Assembly: GCA_902497035.1 (NCBI GenBank)
Contig: CABVDL010000015.1
Location: 1-38,612 of the forward strand
From: an uncultured Prevotella sp.
Lineage (GTDB): Bacteria > Bacteroidota > Bacteroidia > Bacteroidales > Bacteroidaceae
Direction of reading: 5' to 3'
Length of the DNA: 38,612 nt
Shown here: positions 8,040 to 15,430 of the stretch, one piece after another
Numbering within the stretch: the stretch's first letter is position 1
Layout of the letters: every line of letters begins with the position of its first letter
The notes under the pieces: generated by a model
The model's input: only the letters and a program-made list of their open reading frames with translations
Databases searched by the model: none
Told to the model about the DNA's origin: nothing
Position numbers and translations under genes: made by a program

Positions 8040-8059
8040 CCCCCCTCAAAGGAGGGGGG
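8040..8059. repeat. GC-only hairpin after ilvC
   Basis: CCCCCCTC (8040-8047) and GAGGGGGG (8052-8059) form a perfect 8-bp stem around AAAG, 17 bases past the ilvC stop. No T-tract follows, so it is unlikely to be the main terminator. It may stabilise the 3' end or be a dispersed intergenic repeat. Confidence 0.55.
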
Positions 8060-8139
8060 AATACCCACCGAAAAAAAGTGGATAACTTGTTCGGCATAAG
8101 CCAATTTGGTCTAACGAGCGCATAAAATCTTAATATTAA

Positions 8140-8177
8140 CCTACGCCGTATCTGCTTGGATATGACGTAGGTTTTGT
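8140..8177 (+). terminator. Terminator of ilvC
   Basis: CCTACGCCGTATC (8140-8152) pairs with GATATGACGTAGG (8159-8171), with one mismatch and one G-T pair, around TGCTTG. TTTTGTCGTCTT follows. It lies about 115 bases past the ilvC stop. I see nothing else in 8178-8255. Confidence 0.75.
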
Positions 8178-8255
8178 CGTCTTAGATGTATTATTCGGTA
8201 CCGCTATTGCATTATTCTGCCACCCATGAGGGAGGGGGTAAGAGATCACTTGGTA

Positions 8256-8777
8256 TCAAGCTTTCAGTATAATGCTCGTCACTCCTATGTTGAATACTGC
8301 GCCGTCCTCGATGTTGCGGTGTTCCCGCGGGTTCAGACGTTCACCATTGAGAAACGTGCCGTGGTTGGACGGGCCGTCGCGGAGAACAAATTTCAGTTGA
8401 CCGCGCTTGTTACGGCTCACATTGATGATGCAGTGTAGTAAGTCCATCGTCAGGTCGCCGGTCTCGATGGGAATGGTAACGTTGTTTCCTTTCATATAGC
8501 GGCCGATAGTATTGTCGCCCATGTGAAGGGGGAATACCTGCTTGTAGCAGTAGTTGTTCTCGATGACTACAATCTCACCGCAGCCCTCACTCTGTAGTGC
8601 GGCCTCCTCTTCCGGGTGCTCGTCATCCTGTTTGGGATGAAGTTTAGAGACTCCGATGCGTATGCCGAACTGTTTGCCGCAGTAGGGACATTGGAAGATG
8701 AGTGAGGAGCCGTCCTTATAGTTGCGTTCATCAAATGTGATGAACGAGTCACATTTTGGGCAGCGTACGCGCTTCAT
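8256..8777 (-). CDS. FHA-domain protein with N-terminal zinc-ribbon-like motif
   Basis: The 173-residue product opens with VRCPKCDSF and later FQCPYCGKQFGIRIG, giving two CxxC pairs (residues about 6-9 and 31-34) that look like a zinc ribbon. The C-terminal half is an FHA domain: TIGRYMKGNNVTIPI (Gly-Arg near 92-93), then LHCIINVSR, the conserved SNHGTFLNGERL and a final strand GVTSIILK. FHA domains bind phosphothreonine peptides. No Ser/Thr kinase is in the window, so the partner is unknown. It starts 12 bases after the HU-CCDC81/SPOR gene, so the two are probably one unit. Its function is not established. Confidence 0.85.
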   Translation of the reverse strand: MKRVRCPKCDSFITFDERNYKDGSSLIFQCPYCGKQFGIRIGVSKLHPKQDDEHPEEEAALQSEGCGEIVVIENNYCYKQVFPLHMGDNTIGRYMKGNNVTIPIETGDLTMDLLHCIINVSRNKRGQLKFVLRDGPSNHGTFLNGERLNPREHRNIEDGAVFNIGVTSIILKA

Positions 8778-8789
8778 AATCAGATAGTT

Positions 8790-9887
8790 TTATTTGACAT
8801 ACGTAATCCATGCCCCGGCAAACTCGTCACGATTGTTGAGGCGGTTGAGTACGTTGCGGGCATCGCTTTCATTGGCGTAATGGCCGTAAAGCACTTTGTT
8901 GCGGGAGCCTTTTGAGAATACGTATGCATCGTCATAGCCTCTGCGGTGCAGTTTCTCTACGTAGACCTTAGCATTGGCTTTCGTCACACGGCTGGCCAGC
9001 ACGATGGCATAGCCGCTTTCTGCGGGTTCTCCGTCCGTGGCATTTTGTGCCATCTCTGTTCCGGCCTGCCTCACAGCCGTTGAAGCCTCAGCCTTTCCAC
9101 CGGTCTGTCTTTGACTGTTGGCTTTCGTACTGTTCTGACGCATGGTAGCCAGGACCTGGTTCTGACCGGTCGTTATGTCCTTTGGCATAATACGGTCGAG
9201 CAGCCGGGTGTCAATGCTACTTTCCTGTAGCTGCGTGCTGTTGGATAGCGGCGCGGGAAACAACAGGAAAGCGATGACGGCCACGCTTGCGGCAGCCAAG
9301 TTGCGCCACAGCGAGATAAAGCGAACCCCTGAAGCGAGTCCGGCCTCAGCCTTATTATCTGACACATTGCTGTCAGCATTGGCGTTGGCTGCTGCCTCGG
9401 TGGTGCCGTCTGTCGGAACAGAGGTGAACAATGGCTGTTGACGGGTCAGTAGCGCAGCCCTTAATTCCTGAAGCTCAGCTGTTTTGAAGCTGCCCAGTCC
9501 GTAAAACTCGGGCGTGAGAATGCCCGCCTCGCACGGGGTAAACTCATAGTTGCCCTCGTTGTTGAGCGCGATAGTGCCAATGCCGTTGAAAGTATAGCAG
9601 CCGTCAGTCTCGATGCGCTGGCGTAATTCGCGCACCTCGTCCTCAATGCGTATCGTAGCCTCGGGGTAGCTGATGTCATAAGCCTCCACATACGACTGTG
9701 TCAGAAGTGAGTCGTTGATGGTGAGTTTTGGATTGAATGCAATTGTCCTAATAGGCGGCAGAAAACTTCCGTCGCTTTCGTCTTTGCGGGCATCAACATG
9801 GTGGGCTATGAACCCGCCAAAGTCCGGCACAATGACACAGTCATTGCTTAAGAGCAGTATCTCTATATGTCTGTCCAATGCTATCAC
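8790..9887 (-). CDS. HU-CCDC81 and SPOR domain protein (GTG start proposed)
   Basis: Starting at GTG 9887 the product has 365 residues. It begins (V/M)IALDRHIEILLL, then SNDCVIVPDFGGFIAHHV, the usual N-terminus of HU-CCDC81 proteins (two HU-like repeats, about 1-155). One membrane segment follows (LAAASVAVIAFLLFPAPL, about 198-215), then a polar linker, then a C-terminal SPOR domain (YAIVLASRVTKANAKVYVEKL to the end). SPOR domains bind denuded septal glycan, so the expected layout is cytoplasmic HU-like domain, membrane anchor, periplasmic SPOR. The in-frame ATG at 9977 would translate through the promoter (9893-9923). GTG 9887 lies five bases past the -7 box, suggesting a leaderless mRNA; TTG 9878 is the alternative. 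Confidence 0.85.
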   Translation of the reverse strand: MIALDRHIEILLLSNDCVIVPDFGGFIAHHVDARKDESDGSFLPPIRTIAFNPKLTINDSLLTQSYVEAYDISYPEATIRIEDEVRELRQRIETDGCYTFNGIGTIALNNEGNYEFTPCEAGILTPEFYGLGSFKTAELQELRAALLTRQQPLFTSVPTDGTTEAAANANADSNVSDNKAEAGLASGVRFISLWRNLAAASVAVIAFLLFPAPLSNSTQLQESSIDTRLLDRIMPKDITTGQNQVLATMRQNSTKANSQRQTGGKAEASTAVRQAGTEMAQNATDGEPAESGYAIVLASRVTKANAKVYVEKLHRRGYDDAYVFSKGSRNKVLYGHYANESDARNVLNRLNNRDEFAGAWITYVK

Positions 9888-9892
9888 TCTTG

Positions 9893-9923
9893 CAAAATTA
9901 AGAAAACAAACTGAAACGTCAAA
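9893..9923 (-). promoter_or_regulatory. Promoter of the HU-CCDC81/SPOR-FHA unit
   Basis: On the minus strand TTTG (9920-9923), a 19-base spacer and TAATTTTG (9893-9900) fit the consensus closely. Only five bases separate the -7 box from GTG 9887, so transcription should start at or beside the start codon. Confidence 0.75.
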
Positions 9924-9969
9924 CAAAATTTTGATATTTTTCTGAAATATAAAAATATTGTCCCCAGTG

Positions 9970-10001
9970 TTTGGCACTCACAAAATAGTTTGTTATCTTT
10001 G
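9970..10001 (+). promoter_or_regulatory. Promoter of the divergent lipoprotein gene
   Basis: TTTG (9970-9973), a 20-base spacer and TATCTTTG (9994-10001) fit the consensus. Five bases (TGGCA) separate the -7 box from ATG 10007, the same geometry as the divergent promoter at 9893-9923. Confidence 0.77.
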
Positions 10002-10006
10002 TGGCA

Positions 10007-10810
10007 ATGAAAAGAACTGTATTTTTCCTTCTGCTGTTGCTGCTGGTTTCAGGACTGGGAGGCTGTCGAAAGAAGTCAGACCAGCAGGCAGTTGTTGAGG
10101 AGGATCATCAGGCGAAGCGGATGCTGCAGGGTATCTGGGTGGATGAGGACGAGCAGGATGTCGCCTTCAAGGCCCAGGGTGATACCATCTTTTATCCCGA
10201 CTCTACGTCGCAGCCGGTGTATTTCCAGATTGTTGGCGATACGCTGGTGCTGCATAGTGCTAATTTGGTGAAGTATCCTATACTGCGCCAGACGGCCAAC
10301 CTCTTTATCTTCCGCAACCAGAACGGAGACGAGGTGAAGTGCGTGAAGAGCACCGATCCGGATGATGCCACGTTCTTTTCGCGGAAAGCGCCCACGGCTC
10401 TCAACCAGGGAAAGCTTATCAAGCGTGATACCGTGGTGATGTACAACGGTGGGCGGTATCACTGCTACGTCCAGATCAACCCTACAACTTATAAGGTGAT
10501 AAAGGCCTCCTACAACGACGATGGCGTTGAGGTTGACAATGTGTATTATGACAATATCATCAATCTTAATGTTTATCATGGAGCTGAGAAGCTGTTTTCT
10601 GGCGACTTCCGCAAGCAGCAGTTTGCTAAGGTGGTGCCGCGTGACTTCCTGCAGCAGAGCATTCTGAGTGATTTCACTTTCATCCGCTGCGATGGCGGTG
10701 GCATACATTATATGGCCTCGCTTGTTATTCCTGACGACGGCCAAAGCAGCTATCTTGTTGAGATAACTGTCTCTTATTCGGGACGGATGACGATGAAGGT
10801 CAACAAGTAA
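10007..10810 (+). CDS. Lipoprotein, DUF4738-like
   Basis: The product has 267 residues with a lipoprotein signal peptide (MKRTVFFLLLLLLVSGLGGC, Cys20 lipidated). The mature part contains LQGIWVDEDEQDVAFKAQGD, FYPDSTSQPVYFQIVGDTLV and a beta-rich C-terminal half that may form a lipocalin-like fold. I recognise it as resembling DUF4738 lipoproteins of Bacteroidales, with moderate confidence; no function is known. The in-frame GTG at 10001 is the last base of the -7 box plus two more and cannot be the start, so ATG 10007 is chosen. It is monocistronic and convergent with the transporter gene, with a large hairpin between them. Confidence 0.8.
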   Translation: MKRTVFFLLLLLLVSGLGGCRKKSDQQAVVEEDHQAKRMLQGIWVDEDEQDVAFKAQGDTIFYPDSTSQPVYFQIVGDTLVLHSANLVKYPILRQTANLFIFRNQNGDEVKCVKSTDPDDATFFSRKAPTALNQGKLIKRDTVVMYNGGRYHCYVQINPTTYKVIKASYNDDGVEVDNVYYDNIINLNVYHGAEKLFSGDFRKQQFAKVVPRDFLQQSILSDFTFIRCDGGGIHYMASLVIPDDGQSSYLVEITVSYSGRMTMKVNK

Positions 10811-10894
10811 CGGCGGTACCTTACGGGTCCTACCGAAAACAAAAGAAAATAGCTCTATTGGCAGGTTTTCGCTCATTCTGTAGCTTAGGTCGCC

Positions 10895-10965
10895 AAAGCA
10901 GTGGGGCAGCCTTACGAGCTTGCTCGCAGGCTACCCCACTGCTTTAGGCCTTTACTTTAAGGCCT
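10895..10965. terminator. Large double stem-loop, probable bidirectional terminator
   Basis: In the 214-base gap between convergent genes, arms 10895-10906/10934-10945 (12 bp), 10908-10912/10928-10932 (5 bp) and 10915-10919/10922-10926 (5 bp) stack into one 51-base hairpin. A second hairpin follows at once (10946-10952 with 10959-10965, AGGCCTT/AAGGCCT). T-tracts are short on both sides. It could end both transcripts or be a decayed palindromic element. Confidence 0.65.
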
Positions 10966-11024
10966 GTCAATGACGAAAAATACTTCGCGAATTATTGTCC
11001 TTTTAGGTCCACCTTGACGCGCGG

Positions 11025-12716
11025 CTATGCCGCGCAGAAGAACAGCACGCATATTTGCGCGGTGAAGATGCGGAGGAACATGCTCAGCGGATAGACCGTG
11101 GAGTAGCCTATGGCCGGAGCCTCCTTGGAGCAGCTCTGATTGGCGTAGGCCAGGGCTGGCGGGTCGGTGTAGGTACCGGCAATCATACCCATAATGGTGA
11201 AGTAGTTGAACTTGAACTTCAGTCGTGCAATGGTGCCGACGATGAGAATAGGAATGACGGTAATGAGGAATCCTGTACCCACATACAAAAGACCGTCGCC
11301 CTGCACCACGGTGTGGACGAAGCCTGCGCCGGCCTTGATGCCGACACTCGCCAGGAAGAACACCAGTCCCATCTCACGCAGCATCATGTTGGCCGATGTT
11401 GTGGTATAGGTGACGAGTTTGATGCGGTAGCCGAAGCGGCCGATGAGGATTGCTATAATGAGCGGTCCGCCTGCCAGTCCGAGTTTCAGCGGAGCGGGCA
11501 TGCCGGGAATGGTGAACGGAATGCTTCCGAAGAGGATGCCGATGATGATGCCGATGAAGATGGTGGCGATGTTGGGCACGTTGAGGCGGCGTGCGGAGTT
11601 GCCAAGCATGTCGGCAACGCGGTTTACATTGTCCTCACGTCCGACGACCATCACGCGGTCGCCCACATGGAAGTGGTGGTTGCGGCTGGCGAATAGGTCC
11701 ATATCTTGACGGCTGATGCGCGTGATGTTGACGCCATAGACGCTGCTGAAGTGCATCTTGCCGAGCGTCTTGCCGTTCATCTTCGGATTGGTGACGATGA
11801 TGCGCTTCGACACCATCGGCTGGTCGTCGTTGGTGTCCCATTCCACTTCTGTCTCCGGGCCGATGAAGGCTTTCACTGCCTCGGCGTCTGCCTCTGCGCA
11901 GACCACATAGACGGCGTCGCCCATCTCGAGCCTCGTGTTGCGGTTGGGAATGGTAATCTTGTCGTCGTGCAGGATACGCGTGCAGACGATGTCGCGGTTG
12001 AGAAACTCGCTCACCTCCATCATCGTACGGCCGGCCAGATAGGTGTTGCCCACTTGTAGTGTCATGGTCTTTGGCTTGGCGTGGGGGTTGGCGGCTTCCT
12101 CTTGGTCAAGCTTTCGTTCCTCCTCGTCGAGCCGTGTCTTCGTGATGAAGCGGATGAGGATGGTCGCTCCGATGATGCCCAGCACGCCGAGAGGGTAGGC
12201 GCAGGCATAGCCGTTGGCAATCTGCGGCACTTTTCCGGCGGGGAAAATAGAGTTGAGTGCCTCGTTGGCCGCACCAAGACCCGGTGTGTTGGTCACGGCT
12301 CCGAAAAGCGTGCCAATCATCATGGGCAGGTTGGTGGGGTTGGAGGTATCGAAAAACAGATAGTAGCAGCCGAACATCACCAGAATGTTGAGCAGGATGG
12401 TGAAAGCCGCCAGACCGTTGAGAGCGATGCCGCCTTTCTTGAAGCTCTCGAAGAAGCCCGGACCCACCTGCAGGCCGATGCAGAACACGAAGAGAATAAG
12501 CCCGAAGTCCTGCATGAAATTGAGAATGGGAGTTGGAGCCGTGAAGTTGAAATGCCCGGCCACGATGCCGCAGAACAACACGAAGGTGACACCTAAGGAG
12601 ATGCCGCCGAACTTGAGTTTGCCCAACAAAACACCGCAGGCAATGACGATGCCATAGAGCAGCACAATGTGGGCCACGGTGTCCTGGGTAGTAAAGAGAT
12701 TGATTAACCAGTCCAT
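11025..12716 (-). CDS. AspT/YidE/YbjL-type membrane transporter
   Basis: The 563-residue protein has two hydrophobic halves, about residues 1-195 (five to six helices) and 375-563. Between them lie two RCK_C (TrkA_C) domains: TMLQVGNTYLAGRTMMEVSE, about 213-285, and RIIVTNPKMNGKTLGKMHFS, about 306-372. This is the layout of the aspartate:alanine exchanger family. GAVTNTPGLGAANEALN in the first half and GTYTDPPALAYANQ in the second are the duplicated pore motifs. The substrate cannot be told from sequence; acidic amino acids or carboxylates are plausible, and RCK_C domains suggest ligand gating. It is monocistronic with an unusual tandem promoter. A GCGCGGC/GCCGCGC hairpin spans its stop codon. 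Confidence 0.88.
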   Translation of the reverse strand: MDWLINLFTTQDTVAHIVLLYGIVIACGVLLGKLKFGGISLGVTFVLFCGIVAGHFNFTAPTPILNFMQDFGLILFVFCIGLQVGPGFFESFKKGGIALNGLAAFTILLNILVMFGCYYLFFDTSNPTNLPMMIGTLFGAVTNTPGLGAANEALNSIFPAGKVPQIANGYACAYPLGVLGIIGATILIRFITKTRLDEEERKLDQEEAANPHAKPKTMTLQVGNTYLAGRTMMEVSEFLNRDIVCTRILHDDKITIPNRNTRLEMGDAVYVVCAEADAEAVKAFIGPETEVEWDTNDDQPMVSKRIIVTNPKMNGKTLGKMHFSSVYGVNITRISRQDMDLFASRNHHFHVGDRVMVVGREDNVNRVADMLGNSARRLNVPNIATIFIGIIIGILFGSIPFTIPGMPAPLKLGLAGGPLIIAILIGRFGYRIKLVTYTTTSANMMLREMGLVFFLASVGIKAGAGFVHTVVQGDGLLYVGTGFLITVIPILIVGTIARLKFKFNYFTIMGMIAGTYTDPPALAYANQSCSKEAPAIGYSTVYPLSMFLRIFTAQICVLFFCAA

Positions 12717-12736
12717 AATTTCGTTTAAAAGCAGTG

Positions 12737-12771
12737 CAAAGTTACTACATTATGTGCTGATAGCAAAGTTA
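12737..12771 (-). promoter_or_regulatory. Tandem TAACTTTG promoter of the transporter gene
   Basis: Two TAACTTTG boxes lie on the minus strand at 12737-12744 and 12764-12771, exactly 19 bases apart. The distal box's TTTG is therefore at the right distance to be the -33 element of the proximal one, while the distal box could itself act as a -7. The proximal start would give a leader of about 15 bases. Confidence 0.75.
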
Positions 12772-12795
12772 TTGTTGTATTTTTTCGACATCTTG

Positions 12796-13623
12796 TCAGT
12801 CTTGGTCGCTCTTGATGCCATAGCCCGCGAGCCATTTGTCGATGAGTTTGCGCGCGATGCTGAGTCTTTGTGGGATGCGCGGGAGATTGTCGTAGCGGAA
12901 CCAGCGGCCTTTCGAAAGCTCCGACTTCTGCAGGCGGATGTCGCCAGACTCGTATTCTGCCATGTAGCCGACCATCAGGCCGCAAGGGTAGGGCCAGGGC
13001 TGCGAGCCGAAGTAGGTGATGTTCTTGATGGACAGGTGGGTCTCTTCCATTACCTCACGCCGCACGGCCTGCTCGAGTGTCTCTCCTGTCTCCACAAATC
13101 CGGCCACGAGTCCGTAGAAGTCGCTTTTGAAGTTGCGGGCATGCACAAGCAGCACCTCATCGTCCTTGTGGATGAGCACGATGATGGCCGTGGCCAGTTG
13201 GGGCCATACTTCCTTTCCGCATTGGGTGCACTTTTTTGAGATGTCGGTAGCCATGCGCATCGGCGCGCCGCACACGCCGCAAAACTGCGTGTTGTGGTCC
13301 CAATAGAGCAGCTCCTGACATTTGCCGGCTTTCAGATAAAGGTCAAGCGGCAAATGATAAAACGACTCGCGCAGTCCGATGAAGTCGTAGCCGGCCTTGC
13401 CGAGTGCCTCGTCGGTGATGGTGATGTGCTGCGGGTCGTCGATGTTGAGCGTCCTGACGGGTGTGCCGTCGTCCATGGGCGTGATGTTCATCACGTGGGT
13501 CCACGCGTGGATTTTCACGGGAGTGGAGGCGGTGCAGGGTACGGTGTGGGTGCCGTCGGGCTGCCGCTGCAGCAGCAGGTCGGTCTTGCTGAAGATGAAA
13601 TAATATGTGTTTTGAGTTTCCAT
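12796..13623 (-). CDS. nudC: NADH pyrophosphatase (Nudix)
   Basis: The 275-residue protein has the NudC layout. A poorly conserved N-terminal domain (1-110) is followed by a four-Cys zinc ribbon (CGVCGAPM...CTQCGKEVWPQ). The Nudix box is GFVETGETLEQAVRREVMEE, and SQPWPYPCGLMVGY is the NADH-pyrophosphatase signature downstream of it. Family enzymes cleave NAD(H) to NMN(H) and AMP and can remove NAD caps from RNA. The box ends EETHL where the consensus has EExG, so His replaces a usually conserved Gly; all catalytic Glu residues are present. It starts 14 bases after the 5'-nucleotidase stop and is the last gene of the minus-strand run. Confidence 0.9.
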   Translation of the reverse strand: METQNTYYFIFSKTDLLLQRQPDGTHTVPCTASTPVKIHAWTHVMNITPMDDGTPVRTLNIDDPQHITITDEALGKAGYDFIGLRESFYHLPLDLYLKAGKCQELLYWDHNTQFCGVCGAPMRMATDISKKCTQCGKEVWPQLATAIIVLIHKDDEVLLVHARNFKSDFYGLVAGFVETGETLEQAVRREVMEETHLSIKNITYFGSQPWPYPCGLMVGYMAEYESGDIRLQKSELSKGRWFRYDNLPRIPQRLSIARKLIDKWLAGYGIKSDQD

Positions 13624-13637
13624 GAGCGTTGGGGCTG

Positions 13638-15404
13638 TCAGTGTTTATTGCCGAACAGCAGCTCGCGGTCGCGTTGGGCGGCGGGTGCGGTCCATGCCTC
13701 GGGTATGACTTTCCAGTTGTGGTTGGGCTGCGGGTCAAGCACCTTTTGCCGCTTTATTTCCTGCATGAGGTAGTAGCGCTGGTCGCGGTCCGATTTCCAT
13801 ACGATGCGGCTTTCGAGACTGTCCTTGGGTATGCCGGCGCCCTTGGTGAGCAGTTCGCCACCACCGTTGGCGCGGTAGCTGTTGACAGCCACGCGGTACC
13901 AGCGGTCGGGGTCGAACGGCTGTCCGTTGCTCATGCGCAGGATGGTCACTTTCTGTCCGTCCGGCTTTGAGACATCTACGGTGTAGTCGATGCCGGCCGC
14001 CGAGTCGAAATTGAACGACAGGTTCTTGAAGCCCATGCGCTGGGCGTCGCCGTCTGTGCGCCGGTCGAGCAGCAGCAGATGGTCGCCGGGGCCGCTCATG
14101 GTGTTGAACCACAGGTCGCAGCTCATCTCGAGATGCCTGCGCACCTCCTCGCCCGTGAGCCGCATCACGTAGAGCATGTTCTCGTATTTGTAGAGCTTGA
14201 ACATGTCGCTCATGGCTATGGGGCCTGCTTTTATGCTGTCGTTGAAGAGCAAGGGAGCGGTGAGGGCAATGTCGGCGCCGGTGATGCTCAGCTCGAGATT
14301 GAGTATGAGGTCGTTGAAGGCGGAGTTGCCGAAGAAACAGTCTGCCGTGCGTATGGTGTGCCTGAAAGTGCCGATGGGCTCGTTGTTGAACTGGCTCACC
14401 TTATTAATATAGCTCTTGAAATGGGCCTGGTAGGCCTCGTCTATGGGCTGTCCCACAACGCTCTCAATGCTTCCTGTTACGCTATCGACAGTCCATTTGC
14501 CTGCCGTCTTTGACAGGCAGATGCGCGCGTCGGCCACGCTCATGGCGTTGTTGGCGGGGTCGAGGCAGAGCACCCGGCGGCCTTCCGTGTTGGTGACGAA
14601 GTCGTTGTGGCGGGTGTGGTCGTGGCCGAACAGCACGAGGTCGAAGCCCGGTACCTCACGTGCCACGGCCTCGGCGGCGTCCTCCATATAGGTGTCGGTG
14701 GTTATGCCTCCATCCTTGCCTGAATGGAAAAGGCCTATGACCACGTCGGCCTTTTCCTTGCCGCGCAGCACGGGCATCCACCTTTTGGCCGTAGCCACCA
14801 TGTCGTCGAAGCGCAGGCCCGACCAGATGTCGGGTGAGAGCCAGTTGGGAATGGCGGGCGTCACCATGCCCAGCACGGCAATGCGCACCCCGTCGCGCAC
14901 CAAGATGGTGTAGGGCTTGGCGTAGGGACGGCCTGTCCGCGTGTCGATGATGTTTGCGCCGAGTACGGGACATCTCACCTCTTTCATCCATTTGTCATAC
15001 ACTTTGTGGCCAGGCTCAATGTCGTGATTGCCAATGGCCTGGGTATCATAGCGCAGATAGTTGACCACCTGCGCGGCGATGTTGGTGTCGGTGGTGTCGA
15101 TGAAGTTGGAGAAATAGCTCAGCGGCTGCCCCTGCAGGATGTCGCCGTTGTCGAGGAGCAGCAGGCGGTCGCCGTAGTGCCGGCGCAGGCTGTTGACGTA
15201 GCTGCTGACGCGTGCCGTGCTGCCTGCCTTTGGCCGGTGGTTGAGAAAGTCGTAGGGGAAGAAGCTGCCGTGCATGTCGCTGGTCTCAATGACGCGCAGC
15301 TCCACCGTAGGCCTGGCCTTGCGGGAAGCGGATGATGCGGCTGAGAGGCATTGTGGAAGTGACATGGCAGCGAGGAGAATGAGTAAAAAATGTAGTCTTT
15401 TCAT
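13638..15404 (-). CDS. Secreted 5'-nucleotidase / 2',3'-cyclic phosphodiesterase
   Basis: From ATG 15404 the product has 588 residues with a Sec signal peptide (MKRLHFLLILLAAMSLPQCLSA). ATG 15470 would overlap the ATPase gene and bury the signal peptide, so it is rejected. The metallophosphatase domain shows IETSDMHGSFF, LDNGDILQGQPLSY, AIGNHDIEPG, IGLFHSGKDGG and LFGHDHTRHN, the dimetal ligands of UshA/CpdB proteins. The C-terminal 5'-nucleotidase domain ends with SYRANGGGELLTKGAGI, which holds substrate-binding residues. It should release nucleosides and phosphate in the periplasm. Whether it prefers 5'-nucleotides or cyclic nucleotides cannot be told. It lies 26 bases after the ABC ATPase gene. 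Confidence 0.9.
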   Translation of the reverse strand: MKRLHFLLILLAAMSLPQCLSAASSASRKARPTVELRVIETSDMHGSFFPYDFLNHRPKAGSTARVSSYVNSLRRHYGDRLLLLDNGDILQGQPLSYFSNFIDTTDTNIAAQVVNYLRYDTQAIGNHDIEPGHKVYDKWMKEVRCPVLGANIIDTRTGRPYAKPYTILVRDGVRIAVLGMVTPAIPNWLSPDIWSGLRFDDMVATAKRWMPVLRGKEKADVVIGLFHSGKDGGITTDTYMEDAAEAVAREVPGFDLVLFGHDHTRHNDFVTNTEGRRVLCLDPANNAMSVADARICLSKTAGKWTVDSVTGSIESVVGQPIDEAYQAHFKSYINKVSQFNNEPIGTFRHTIRTADCFFGNSAFNDLILNLELSITGADIALTAPLLFNDSIKAGPIAMSDMFKLYKYENMLYVMRLTGEEVRRHLEMSCDLWFNTMSGPGDHLLLLDRRTDGDAQRMGFKNLSFNFDSAAGIDYTVDVSKPDGQKVTILRMSNGQPFDPDRWYRVAVNSYRANGGGELLTKGAGIPKDSLESRIVWKSDRDQRYYLMQEIKRQKVLDPQPNHNWKVIPEAWTAPAAQRDRELLFGNKH

Positions 15405-15430
15405 TATTTTTGGTGAGGATAAGAGAAAAG

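Noticed and set aside
11024..11044. GCGCGGC/GCCGCGC hairpin over the transporter stop codon as a terminator
   Set aside because: No T-tract follows on the minus strand and the stem includes coding bases; the Ala-Ala codons alone can produce it.
14079..14513. Open frame antisense to the 5'-nucleotidase gene
   Set aside because: It overlaps a gene with complete metallophosphatase motifs and shows no independent features.
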